A DNA stretch of 64,000 nucleotides from Arcuatula senhousia. Taxonomy: Eukaryota > Mollusca > Bivalvia > Mytilida > Mytilidae. Below the pieces are notes generated by a model. The model was not told the origin of the DNA, ran no database searches, and was given only the letters and a program-made list of their open reading frames with translations. The DNA lies in assembly GCA_963971305.1 (NCBI GenBank), contig OZ020309.1, positions 18,717,001 to 18,781,000 on the forward strand, written 5' to 3'. This document shows, piece after piece, positions 37,201 to 40,534 of the stretch. Every line of letters starts with the position of its first letter. Positions within the stretch are counted from its first letter, which is position 1. Position numbers and translations under genes: made by a program.

Positions 37201-38298
37201 TTTGCTTGAAAAGACTTCGGTTTACAGTCAATTTAACACATGAAAATAATACAAGTTTCTTTAACATTAACATAGATTTACAATGATATGACAAGCAGGT
37301 CTTTTGTAAGAATTGGAAATAAAAGGTATCGTGAGCCAGGTATCATGATCTGTATCGGATCATGGGGAAGTGGTATCGTTATACATTGTATCTCTAGTAT
37401 TGGGTAGCCCCAGGCTTCGGATTACCTGTTAACGGTGAGCACTGAAACGTATTTAGCTTTAGTTGTTGTTGTATTATATACATGTAGAGATGACTTGAGT
37501 TTTTAACCTTGCTTGTTTCATACAAGGTAGGATAAAGGAAGACAAATATTTTAATAACAGTGTCTTCCATAGGCTAAACTTTATTTTTTCCATGTCTTTC
37601 ATGCTGACACAGGGTTATGTTGCTCCACAGTTGCTGCATGTCTTCACTCAAGAAATTTTACGAAAGACGCCATGCACTCCTAGACAAATATATTTCTATC
37701 TGTCAAATAAATGTAGATGTTGGTTTGGCATAGAAATTTGACTTGTCTTCCTTAACTGGATTTGACACACTGAATTGGAAATTTGCAACATGACGGGTGT
37801 GCTATAGCAGGCAGGAATTGCTTACTCTTCTGGAGCACCTGAGTTCACTCTTGATACGATTTGAGTTCGCGTTGTTGATTTCTGTTCGATTGATTTTGTG
37901 TTCTACGTGTCTTGTTTGTTTTTACAGGTTTCATCCTTGCCCTTTTGGACTTTTGACACTCTAATGCCCCATTGTCGCCTCTTTGCTTCTTCTTTCTTTG
38001 AAATATTGAGATAAAGCATTTTTTATTATCATTAGTTCCTTATTCATGGTTTTCCACAAAATGTTTATTTACGCGAGCATAGCAAAGCTTTTAGAAATTC
38101 TGTCAAATTTAATGTGACTTGTCCCATTCACCTATTTGATTCAGTTGTTTGATATAATCTATGCAAGCTTTCAATCATATTATATATCTAAAATGAACAA
38201 CTTACCTCAACCATAGATTCATAAAACTCATCTATCTGGTCATCCGTCAGGCTGGTCGTCTTAGCCCCCATAATCTTATCCCATTCCAGTGGTGGCAT
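1087..38298 (-). CDS. CEP290: CEP290, centrosomal protein of 290 kDa (5' 26 coding exons, gene continues off left edge)
   Basis: CEP290 is a very long coiled-coil protein that links the ciliary membrane to axonemal microtubules at the transition zone and gates traffic into cilia; in humans its loss causes Joubert and Meckel syndromes. Twenty-six exons were read by hand with GT donors, AG acceptors and matching phases; they sum to 3,309 bp, or 1,103 codons without a stop. The translation is almost entirely charged coiled coil and follows human CEP290 in order from residue 1. The clearest anchors are LEMKELNERQRAEH in exon 26, IDLTEF in exon 13, KFAVMRHQQ in exon 20 and IMVAVNNKIEEW in exon 8. 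The human protein is about 2,480 residues, so this is roughly the first 45 percent and the rest lies left of base 1. The start MPPLEWDKIMG resembles the human MPPNINWKEIM start. No frame break was seen. The identification is firm; individual junctions are inferred from sequence alone. Confidence 0.97.
1796..1825. repeat. Poly-T then poly-G tract
   Basis: About twelve T followed by about fifteen G, 40 bases beyond the donor of CEP290 exon 25. The length is likely to be unreliable in an assembly. Confidence 0.9.
1867..1978 (-). CDS. CEP290: CEP290 coding exon 25 (residues 999-1035)
   Basis: 112 bp, donor GTATGA. Encodes MEKEKLHALEAAVEDLHRR, following the human ITKEKLHTIEQAWEQE region. A poly-G/poly-T tract (1796-1824) lies just beyond its donor. 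Confidence 0.93.
2026..2241. mobile_element. Palindromic MITE (CGTAGAGTGGGTTATTTTCG type)
   Basis: The left arm CGTACAGAGGGTTATTTTCG and right arm CGAAAATAACCCACTCTACG are inverted copies about 215 bp apart. Confidence 0.8.
2650..4054. mobile_element. Non-autonomous hAT-type element, 1,405 bp, perfect 8-bp target duplication
   Basis: The ends are CAGGGATGGGGTCAATTAC and the inverted GTAATTACCCCAACCCTG-like right end. The 8-bp duplication ATTGTATT is at 2642-2649 and 4055-4062. The interior is AT-rich (AATTACAATTAC motifs) with no transposase frame. The uninterrupted target with one ATTGTATT is at about 35193-35200 in a second copy of the host repeat. Confidence 0.9.
2858..2935. repeat. (GAGT)n plus TTACGCC motif, degenerate mollusc dispersed repeat
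   Basis: GTGAGTGAGTGAGTGAGTTG followed by GTGTTTTACGCCCGTGCAA resembles the tetranucleotide-plus-TTTTACGCC repeat common in mollusc genomes. It lies inside the hAT-type element. Confidence 0.5.
4172..4976 (+). mobile_element. Pearl/Helentron-type element H2, four about-170-bp core units
   Basis: The 5' end is CAGCGAGCTCAC and then ATACCCCCTGC (4191). Core units contain TAAGTCCAATTATCTCCCCT. The 3' end is a (GACAGACG)-type microsatellite (4881-4931) and a hairpin at 4944-4974 ending GCGGGGGGTAT. It interrupts a repeat present without it at 35050-35464. Confidence 0.8.
5278..5451 (-). CDS. CEP290: CEP290 coding exon 24 (residues 941-998)
   Basis: 174 bp, donor GTAAAA. Encodes DMASFKIASLQKALEDSIPT, following human EMAIFKIAALQKVVDNSVS, and then EKYRDNLEKGNSLV, matching human AKYRDILQKDNMLV. 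Confidence 0.97.
5521..5942 (+). mobile_element. Pearl/Helentron-type element H3, two core units
   Basis: Starts ATGTCTCCCCC; ends in the hairpin GTCTCCCCACAAAAGTGGGG followed by GGAGACAT. Its core (CTAAGTTCAAAGGGCCATAA, GCACAACTACATATGGTGT) is clearly related to the H1 core although the ends differ. Confidence 0.8.
6370..6450 (-). CDS. CEP290: CEP290 coding exon 23 (residues 914-940)
   Basis: 81 bp, donor GTAAAT. Encodes KNEMASVETAVAERMGYLQR, following human KNELLSMEAEVCEKIGCLQR. Confidence 0.95.
6981..7130 (-). CDS. CEP290: CEP290 coding exon 22 (residues 864-913)
   Basis: 150 bp, donor GTAAAA. Encodes RRITVLRVNEKALTRRYN, following human RKITVLQVNEKSLIRQYT. Confidence 0.96.
7521..7613 (-). 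CDS. CEP290: CEP290 coding exon 21 (residues 833-863)
   Basis: 93 bp, phase 0 ends, donor GTAAGC. Encodes EWEAETQKIREKLSKVEGER, following the human TWKTESKTIKEEKRKLEDQ region. Confidence 0.93.
8160..8625 (-). pseudogene. Decayed partial copies of CEP290 exon 20 with donor
   Basis: On the plus strand the real exon end reads ACTTACTTTTTTCTCCTTGA, then CTTGATACACAAGACCCTG. Diverged versions occur at about 8219-8262 (with the donor), 8285-8320, 8343-8388 and 8598-8622, and faintly at 8176-8205. Together they suggest a short tandem expansion of the exon-intron boundary that has since decayed. Confidence 0.7.
8395..8567. mobile_element. Palindromic MITE (TACTGTGG ends)
   Basis: Begins TACTGTGGTTTCATTAAT and ends ATGAATCCACAGTA, with inner ACCACGAAAAT arms. 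It lies among the decayed exon-20 copies. Confidence 0.75.
8637..8762 (-). CDS. CEP290: CEP290 coding exon 20 (residues 791-832)
   Basis: 126 bp, donor GTAAGT. Encodes YKRKFAVMRHQQGLVYQDYL, matching human YNRKFAVIRHQQSLLYKEYL. Decayed partial copies of its 3' end and donor lie just downstream (8160-8625). Confidence 0.96.
9019..9214. mobile_element. Palindromic MITE (TTTTTTCGTGGG arms)
   Basis: GGTTTTTTTTCGTGGGAGC at the left and ACCCACGAAAAAAAC at the right are inverted; the interior has GCGGAATTCAATTTTAGCG and TTAAATTTTCGCGAG. It lies just downstream (in the transcript) of CEP290 exon 19. Confidence 0.6.
9257..9409 (-). CDS. CEP290: CEP290 coding exon 19 (residues 740-790)
   Basis: 153 bp, donor GTAATG. 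Encodes MPLPDSMATTSAEVIANLNE, following human IDLPDGIAPSSASIINSQNE. A transposon begins only about 20-35 bases upstream of its acceptor, so the branch point may lie in transposon sequence. Confidence 0.95.
9431..10347 (+). mobile_element. Pearl/Helentron-type element H4, four core units of 174-180 bp
   Basis: The 5' end TATGTCTCGCCTGC (9446) is mirrored by GCAGGCGAGACA (10332) in a 3' hairpin. Core units contain GTCAAAGTCACTCAACCGG at 9588, 9768, 9947 and 10121. A short GCC tract precedes the hairpin. The left end lies about 20-35 bp from the acceptor of CEP290 exon 19. Confidence 0.8.
10356..10720. repeat. Two-unit tandem repeat (ACAGGAAGTAGGT family), fragment
   Basis: AACAGGAAGTAGGTRAGYGA occurs at about 10381 and 10540, and AAATATCAAGAG followed by TAGTTGCTGAGAAAACTGTT recurs at the same spacing (about 165 bp). 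A reverse-complement single-unit relative is at 47030-47205. Confidence 0.75.
10722..13146 (+). mobile_element. Pearl/Helentron-type element HD, interrupted by a second element
   Basis: The 5' near-palindrome GCTACGCTGAGCGCAGC (10722) is followed by ATACGACCGC (10742). The 3' end has a GAC tract and a hairpin (13117-13146) with GCGGTCGTAT. Core sequence such as TTTGACCCCTAA and AAAACGGTAGGAGATATT occurs on both sides of an insert at 11027-12225. Confidence 0.8.
11027..12225 (+). mobile_element. Pearl/Helentron-type element HC1, nested in HD, five about-158-bp core units
   Basis: Starts ACAAGAGGCTCCCAGGAGCC (a hairpin) followed by CTCACCTGG. Core units contain AAGGGGTCATCTGACAAC at about 11206, 11360, 11520, 11676 and 11840. 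Ends with a (GAC)n tract and the near-perfect hairpin AGCTCACATGGCC-TTT-GGCCAGGTGAGCT. An intact HD unit at 12600-12780 shows the sequence before insertion. Confidence 0.88.
14311..15252 (+). pseudogene. LINE C-terminal open frame (post-RT region and zinc-knuckle-like end)
   Basis: An uninterrupted frame of over 300 codons. It contains the Y-L-G-I motif and APILTYLSEIWGYE at its start and a cysteine-histidine cluster near the end (ICNLCMNGLGDEYHFVCL), as in many LINE ORF2 C-termini. It runs into HC2, which supplies the artificial end RLPGA. Confidence 0.85.
15251..16812 (+). mobile_element. Pearl/Helentron-type element HC2, nested in the LINE, three about-500-bp core units
   Basis: It has the same ends as HC1 (ACAAGAGGCTCCCAGGAGCC, and GGTCCAGGTGAGCT with its hairpin) but an unrelated, longer core. 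CTATTTTTAGCCATGG recurs at about 15571, 16071 and 16573. A (GAC)n tract occupies 16723-16762. Confidence 0.87.
17194..17796 (+). mobile_element. Pearl/Helentron-type element HF, nested in the split H4-family copy
   Basis: About three units with TATAGGTCACAGTGACC and TGGTGAAATATCATTGAC. It ends CGTACAGACGGACAAGG and a hairpin closing on GGGCCATAATA; the 5' end contains ATGGCCCTCC. Host H4 core resumes on both sides. Confidence 0.7.
19018..19230. mobile_element. MITE with GGGCTGTTCCAGAA ends and TAA flanks (Harbinger-like)
   Basis: The left GGGCTGTCCCAGAATTAAAT and right ATTTAGTTCTGGAACAGCCC are inverted, and TAA flanks each end, fitting a 3-bp target duplication. G-runs and C-runs fill the interior. 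Confidence 0.75.
19446..19560 (-). mobile_element. Probable LINE 3' end, minus orientation
   Basis: ATTCTTTATTTGCAAAACTT reads in reverse as a non-LTR 3' end (CAAATAAAGAAT) with an AATATT-type tail. Body not delimited. Confidence 0.45.
19690..19776. repeat. 87-bp long hairpin
   Basis: CTAACATCGAGGGAAGTAAA at the left pairs with TTTATTTCCCGAGATGTTAG at the right, meeting at CGAGGCTTGCCGAGCG in the middle. Confidence 0.85.
20216..20239. repeat. (TA)n microsatellite
   Basis: About twelve TA units in the long CEP290 intron. Confidence 0.95.
20735..20860. repeat. Dispersed repeat (CACCCTGGGTAGATTATC family)
   Basis: GGGCACCCTGGGTAGATTAT and AATAAAACAGAATGTG recur at 54890-55070, and the second half recurs at 21850-21980 next to the donor of CEP290 exon 18. 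Confidence 0.75.
21992..22156 (-). CDS. CEP290: CEP290 coding exon 18 (residues 685-739)
   Basis: 165 bp, donor GTACAG. Encodes LFLKAQVDNLQGRNEELRNE, matching human LHLKAQVDQLTGRNEELRQE. Confidence 0.96.
22595..22835 (-). mobile_element. tRNA-derived SINE, minus orientation
   Basis: Read on the minus strand it starts GCTCGGATGGTCTAAGGTG (A box), then GGTGTTCAAGTCCCACTT (B box), and ends with the body GGCTTCCTCCAGGTACTCCA. A (TG)n run at 22551-22577 lies just beyond its 3' end. Confidence 0.78.
22964..23019 (-). CDS. CEP290: CEP290 coding exon 17 (residues 666-684)
   Basis: 56 bp after a ten-base T run and AG, donor GTAAGT. Encodes KGEVEVQMQFPTLEKMLA, following human KGGETSLIIPSLERLVNA. It is short but in frame on both sides. 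Confidence 0.9.
23720..23885 (-). CDS. CEP290: CEP290 coding exon 16 (residues 611-665)
   Basis: 166 bp, donor GTATGG. Encodes LEKENKDLEQGLKEVIENL, following human LVEENKQLEEGMKEILQAI. Confidence 0.94.
24480..24627 (-). CDS. CEP290: CEP290 coding exon 15 (residues 561-610)
   Basis: 148 bp, donor GTTAAA. Encodes VALGLPAEDMIAVMDFQEEL, occupying the poorly conserved human SATSGLTTEDL region, and then returns to coiled coil. Confidence 0.9.
24968..25041 (-). CDS. CEP290: CEP290 coding exon 14 (residues 537-560)
   Basis: 74 bp, donor GTATCA. Encodes LEDERIELKKKMRKMAQ, matching human LEEERLDLKKKIRQMAQ. Confidence 0.95.
25265..25395. repeat. Dispersed repeat fragment (3' part of the 28670 family)
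   Basis: GAAGACTGCTGGCGGTTATC and GTCACGTACATTTATTTCAC align with the 3' half of the 28670 repeat. Confidence 0.65.
25474..25666 (-). CDS. CEP290: CEP290 coding exon 13 (residues 472-536)
   Basis: 193 bp, donor GTAAGG. Encodes RYRLGLDPRKPIDLTEFKV, matching human RERVGLEPKTMIDLTEFRN, one of the strongest anchors for the gene. Confidence 0.97.
26219..26990 (+). mobile_element. Pearl/Helentron-type element HE, about 160-bp core units
   Basis: A small palindrome (TAATGGGACATTA, 26219) precedes ATACCCCGCCACG (26236). Units contain TTATTGGTCGGAAACTC, with TTGGTCGG at 26391, 26552, 26712 and 26872. Then (GGAC)n at 26892-26930 and a hairpin (26959-26988) ending GTGGCGGGGTAT. Confidence 0.87.
27201..27271 (-). 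CDS. CEP290: CEP290 coding exon 12 (residues 449-471)
   Basis: 71 bp, donor GTAAAC. Encodes GEYGLSQAVQEIKDGKHQIR, matching human GVYGLEDAVVEIKNCKNQIK. Confidence 0.95.
27623..27694 (-). CDS. CEP290: CEP290 coding exon 11 (residues 425-448)
   Basis: 72 bp, phase 0 at both ends. QEKDKELIDALERMKKYES matches human REKDKELVEALKRLKDYES almost residue by residue. Confidence 0.96.
28271..28377 (-). CDS. CEP290: CEP290 coding exon 10 (residues 389-424)
   Basis: 107 bp, donor GTAACA. Starts TGTGPGDQQQRRIRELTNEV, a loop and then coiled coil, as at the human KGASTLSQQTHYMKIQ position. Confidence 0.92.
28492..28655. mobile_element. Palindromic MITE (TACTTATTTTTGTGA ends)
   Basis: GTACTTATTTTTGTGAGG at the left and TTTGTGAAAATAAGTACC at the right are inverted. 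Confidence 0.65.
28670..28960. repeat. Dispersed repeat, CCTGTCCTAAGCCAAGAA family
   Basis: Begins GCCTGTCCTAAGCCAAGAAA and ends TACACTTATTCCACATCTC. Related copies or fragments are at 25265-25395, 32305-32345 and 59650-59905. It resembles a dispersed bivalve repeat that starts GGCCTGTCCTAAG. Confidence 0.75.
29567..29807 (-). CDS. CEP290: CEP290 coding exon 9 (residues 309-388)
   Basis: 241 bp, donor GTAGGT. Encodes DKDKQIEELTDQIKVYVDEM and LIDDMKGELQK, following human ERDSQIKMLTEQVEQYTKEM and IIEDLKNELQR. Confidence 0.95.
30018..30572. mobile_element. MITE with GGCTATTCCATTAAT ends, related to the 19018 element
   Basis: The left GGCTATTCCATTAATTATT and right ATTTATGGAATAGCC are inverted; inner arms GGGTTGGAAAGCACTTT and AAAGTGCTTTCCAACCC. 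A poly-G run is at 30495-30513. Confidence 0.8.
30795..30884 (-). CDS. CEP290: CEP290 coding exon 8 (residues 279-308)
   Basis: 90 bp with phase 0 ends. Contains DDAIMVAVNNKIEEWR, nearly identical to human DDPIMVAVNAKVEEWK. Confidence 0.96.
31194..31402. mobile_element. Palindromic MITE (TACTCATTTTC ends)
   Basis: GCGTACTCATTTTCATGG at the left and TTGGGAAAATGAGTAC at the right are inverted, with ATTTATA/TGAAAATAAATAC inner arms. Confidence 0.65.
31474..31538 (-). CDS. CEP290: CEP290 coding exon 7 (residues 257-278)
   Basis: 65 bp. The acceptor used is the second of two close AGs (TATAGAAAG), giving VLEQSDAVTDKLREENDVL. Donor GTAAGA. Confidence 0.9.
31960..32230 (-). CDS. CEP290: CEP290 coding exon 6 (residues 167-256)
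   Basis: 271 bp. Contains MRQDITDYKMQL and RRGEESDFREKLAKRNHEL, which follow human CQDIIDYQKQI and RRGEDSDYRSQLSKKNYEL. The donor is GTTTTT, a weak match, chosen because the resulting junction KA/VLEQSDAVTDKL follows human KAIVHQTDNVIDQL. Confidence 0.95.
32640..32781 (+). mobile_element. LINE/SINE 3' tail with (TTGTC)n
   Basis: TTGACAAATAAAGCATCTTG followed by repeats of TCTTG is the usual 3' end of a non-LTR element with a simple-repeat tail. The 5' limit is not clear. Confidence 0.65.
33174..33227 (-). CDS. CEP290: CEP290 coding exon 5 (residues 149-166)
   Basis: 54 bp, acceptor TTACAG, donor GTAAGT. Encodes SERISELEKEAKDLRQD in frame with both neighbours. Confidence 0.92.
33579..33731 (-). 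CDS. CEP290: CEP290 coding exon 4 (residues 98-148)
   Basis: 153 bp, phase 0 at both ends. A glycine-rich start (GPETGGAAGGTARVLREN) corresponds to the human SAGGRDTRFLRNE region and is followed by coiled coil. Confidence 0.94.
34942..34980 (-). CDS. CEP290: Candidate 39-bp cassette exon of CEP290
   Basis: A 13-codon open segment (NTVHVIYEHDEDE) lies between a good acceptor (ATTTTAG) and a good donor (GTAAGA). It has phase 0 on both sides, exactly as needed between exons 3 and 4. It is acidic and does not resemble a human CEP290 segment, so it may be an alternatively spliced micro-exon or a chance exon-like stretch. Confidence 0.45.
35050..35464. repeat. Host repeat copy with neither insertion
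   Basis: Matches 2484-2649, 4055-4171 and 4977-5118 in order, without the hAT element or H2. Its right part (35312-35464) is an inverted repeat (AATTAATTAGGT and ACCTAATTAATT arms with ATGATCAC inside), so it is itself a palindromic element. Confidence 0.85.
35681..35736 (-). CDS. CEP290: CEP290 coding exon 3 (residues 79-97)
   Basis: 56 bp, donor GTATAA. Encodes KIKELEKKITELE and ends in phase 0, so the next junction can accept either exon 4 or the optional 39-bp exon. Confidence 0.92.
36151..36349. mobile_element. Palindromic MITE (TACTGTGG ends), first of an abutting pair
   Basis: Begins TACTGTGGATTCATTTATTT and ends AATGAAACCACAGTA. The second copy starts within the same TA. Confidence 0.85.
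36348..36545. mobile_element. Palindromic MITE (TACTGTGG ends), second of an abutting pair
   Basis: Begins TACTGTGGATTCATTTATTT and ends AATGAAACCACAGTA, about 20 bases from the donor of CEP290 exon 2. Confidence 0.85.
36566..36707 (-). CDS. CEP290: CEP290 coding exon 2 (residues 32-78)
   Basis: 142 bp, acceptor AG at 36708-36709, donor GTTAAA. Contains LFDVARTIMKAKADD, matching the human segment LFRITQSLMKMKA. It leaves one base to complete codon 79. Confidence 0.93.
36708..38205 (-). other. CEP290 intron 1
   Basis: Contains the dispersed repeat at 37735-37995. The rest is unremarkable AT-rich sequence. Confidence 0.5.
37735..37995. repeat. Dispersed repeat, copy 1 (GACACACTGAATTGGAAATT family)
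   Basis: Shares GACACACTGAATTGGAAATT and GGGTGTGCTATAGCA, plus GAGCACCTGAGTTCACTCTT, with 54205-54490 in the same order over about 265 bp. Confidence 0.85.
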
Positions 38299-38307
38299 CT
38301 TGCTTTA
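38206..38307 (-). CDS. CEP290: CEP290 exon with initiator ATG (coding 38298-38206, residues 1-31)
   Basis: The ATG is at 38298-38296. Nine bases upstream an AG preceded by a T-rich tract (38308-38309) marks a splice acceptor, so a non-coding 5' exon must exist further right. The exon ends in GAG before a GTAAGT donor, phase 0. It encodes MPPLEWDKIMG followed by LTDDQIDEFYESMVE. Confidence 0.93.
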
Positions 38308-38510
38308 CTGAAAAATAAAGAACACAAAATTTTTCAACAGTTTATCTGACCTACTTTAGTACATGTATTCGATACAGATTTTAAATATATGTCCAAAAAG
38401 TGTATTTCATTTGAAAGGCATAGAATTTACACGTATTTACAAGCTTGATATTTTACTCAAATAGAAGGATGGAACGCTTATATTTAATTAAAACACTCAT
38501 ACATACTCAC

Positions 38511-38585
38511 TTATCAAAAGACAACAGCAGCAATTTAAATGATGAACAACAGCTGAGTGATTACTTTAATTAGAGGAGGCCAATC
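38511..38585 (-). promoter_or_regulatory. CEP290: Candidate non-coding first exon of CEP290
   Basis: The CEP290 start exon is preceded by an acceptor, so an upstream leader exon is required. The best donor to its right on the minus strand is GATAA/GTGAGT, ending an exon at 38511. The upstream limit is not visible; I placed it near 38585. This is inference from the splice signal only. Confidence 0.4.
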
Positions 38586-38978
38586 AAAAAAAATTCACTA
38601 GAGCTGTGACATATAATTTGAAATATGTTTTTGTCACATTTCTGATAATTCCTTTGCATGGCTAGTAATTCCTTTGCATGGCTAGACAAAAGACTCATAC
38701 TACATGTACTAAGCGACTTGCGTACTACATGATGAGAATTTTTTTAAAAATTCATTTTGTAAACATGTTTGGTCTTGCCGTCGAAAACTATTATCAATGT
38801 TTGTTATTTATAGATCGTTCAGTACCTCTTGTTGTGTTGCAAAATCAAAATAAATTATTTGTTAGTCCTATGCAATGTTATTTTTGCTTTAAGAACTTCA
38901 ATAACTTATCAAATTTCCATTTTTTCGACAAGCATTTTTCAAGCTGATGGAATGTCCGCCATTTTCGATGTAAACATT
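38586..38978. promoter_or_regulatory. Head-to-head promoter region between CEP290 and the plus-strand membrane-protein gene
   Basis: The two genes diverge from here. At 38955-38965 the bases CCGCCATTTTC match the reverse of the YY1-type AAnATGGCGG element, often found at housekeeping start sites. A strong donor (ATT/GTAAGT, GT at 38979) follows closely on the plus strand. The first coding exon of the plus gene starts directly after an acceptor, so a leader exon ending at 38978 would fit. No transcript evidence is available. Confidence 0.35.
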
Positions 38979-39618
38979 GTAAGTGGCGAGTAGATTGGGA
39001 AGGTTGTAGTGGTAGTGACGAGTAAAAATAGTGAAACGAAACTAAAATGTTGCAGGTTGAACCAAGTGCAGAAAAAACAGCATCAATTTTTGCTAAACAC
39101 CCCTTTATAAAGTACAGATGTTAAAATATATTCAAATATATGGGGAAAGGTGTACAAGATACAAGTTTGAAATGGGAGTAAAGCACACATACAAACAAAA
39201 ATGAATAAATTCATAGATCTATTGAAATTGCCCACTGTTTTTGTTTGACATGTGATTCTGAGAAAATTAAACAAACAATGTACTGTACATAACCATTAAT
39301 GTGTGCAACACAATAACATTAATGTTATAATGCACTGCACACATGTTTTAACGTCTGTTAATTTGTCTGTTCATCTGTACCAAATCTTATTAAACAGGTT
39401 TACCTTCAGGTTTTAAGTGTAACAATATCACGATATTTATCATGTTTATAGTTACTTTTCCATGAAGGAAAAACATGTTGCGAGATTGGGCATCATGTTG
39501 TTTGAAGAAATTCTTGTTTTAAAGTAAGACCGGCCACTTTAAAAACTATGGGAAAAACAGCCTCTGAATTTTCCTGTTGAAAGAAAGATAACTCTAATTG
39601 ATTTTTTTTTTAATGTTT

Positions 39619-40083
39619 TGTAGGCCCGAGACCATAGTTATTTTTTCCAAATTTTTAATGCATTTTCAATATAGCCTTATGTGAAATTAAAAAAATCGCA
39701 CCATTTCTTTTTAAATGAAACTTTGGCCACATAAAGTTCATTAGCTTCCAGAACATTAGTTAAAAATTCAGAAAATCCTACCATCTAAAAAAATTTTGAT
39801 TTTTTTTTTAATTTACACCTAAGAGGGTCAGAAAAGAGGTGCTTGAAAAATGAAAAAATCACCTTTTTGCACTTAGCCGAATCACAACTTTATCAATGAA
39901 TTTCAAAAAAATTAAAGTTTGATAAATTTATACTATCTTTAATCTCTCATTTCACTCCAAGTTCATCCTTTAGTCATAAAAACTAACATTACAATAGCAT
40001 TTACAAGAAATACTATGTTTTAATAGGGACTATATTATTGGACAACGAAAATTGAAGGGAGCTAACTGTGGTCTCGTACCTGT
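39619..40083. mobile_element. Terminal-inverted-repeat element (GAGACCATAGTTA ends)
   Basis: The left GTAGGCCCGAGACCATAGTT and right AACTGTGGTCTCGTACCTGT are inverted about 465 bp apart, inside the first intron of the membrane-protein gene. Confidence 0.8.
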
Positions 40084-40426
40084 AACACTAATCAAGTCAA
40101 ACCATTTTAAGTCCATTGAGGGACGTGGCAGGGTATCATATGGTGTCTTATACAAGTTATACATGTTCTTTTTTATATTATGGACTGTCTGACTGACTGG
40201 GGAGTTTAACGTCTTTTGTCTTTGTTCTAAGGTTACGAATCAGGATTTTTTTTTCAGAAACTCTGACATGCAGGATGATCAATTGCTCTTTCAACAGTAG
40301 TCCACCTATTGATGAAGTAATATTCACTTAGAGCCAGCAGTGAGTTTCTGATGATGATAACTGTAATGTTATGAACCGCAAATGCATGTAATGGATTTAC
40401 TTTTAACATAATATTTATTTTTTTAG

Positions 40427-40534
40427 ATGAACCTTTACAGTTTAAAAGTTGCATCACTGGTTTTCCTAATTCTAGTTGATTCAATTATCTGCAGTAATGA
40501 GACCTTGAAGAACAGACATCAGTTTATAGTGGAG
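40427..40534 (+). CDS. Membrane-protein gene, exon 1 (signal peptide, residues 1-36)
   Basis: The ATG directly follows a T-rich AG acceptor, so the 5' leader is on another exon. Encodes MNLYSLKVASLVFLILVDS and a likely cleavage after SIICS. Donor GTAAAA. Confidence 0.85.
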
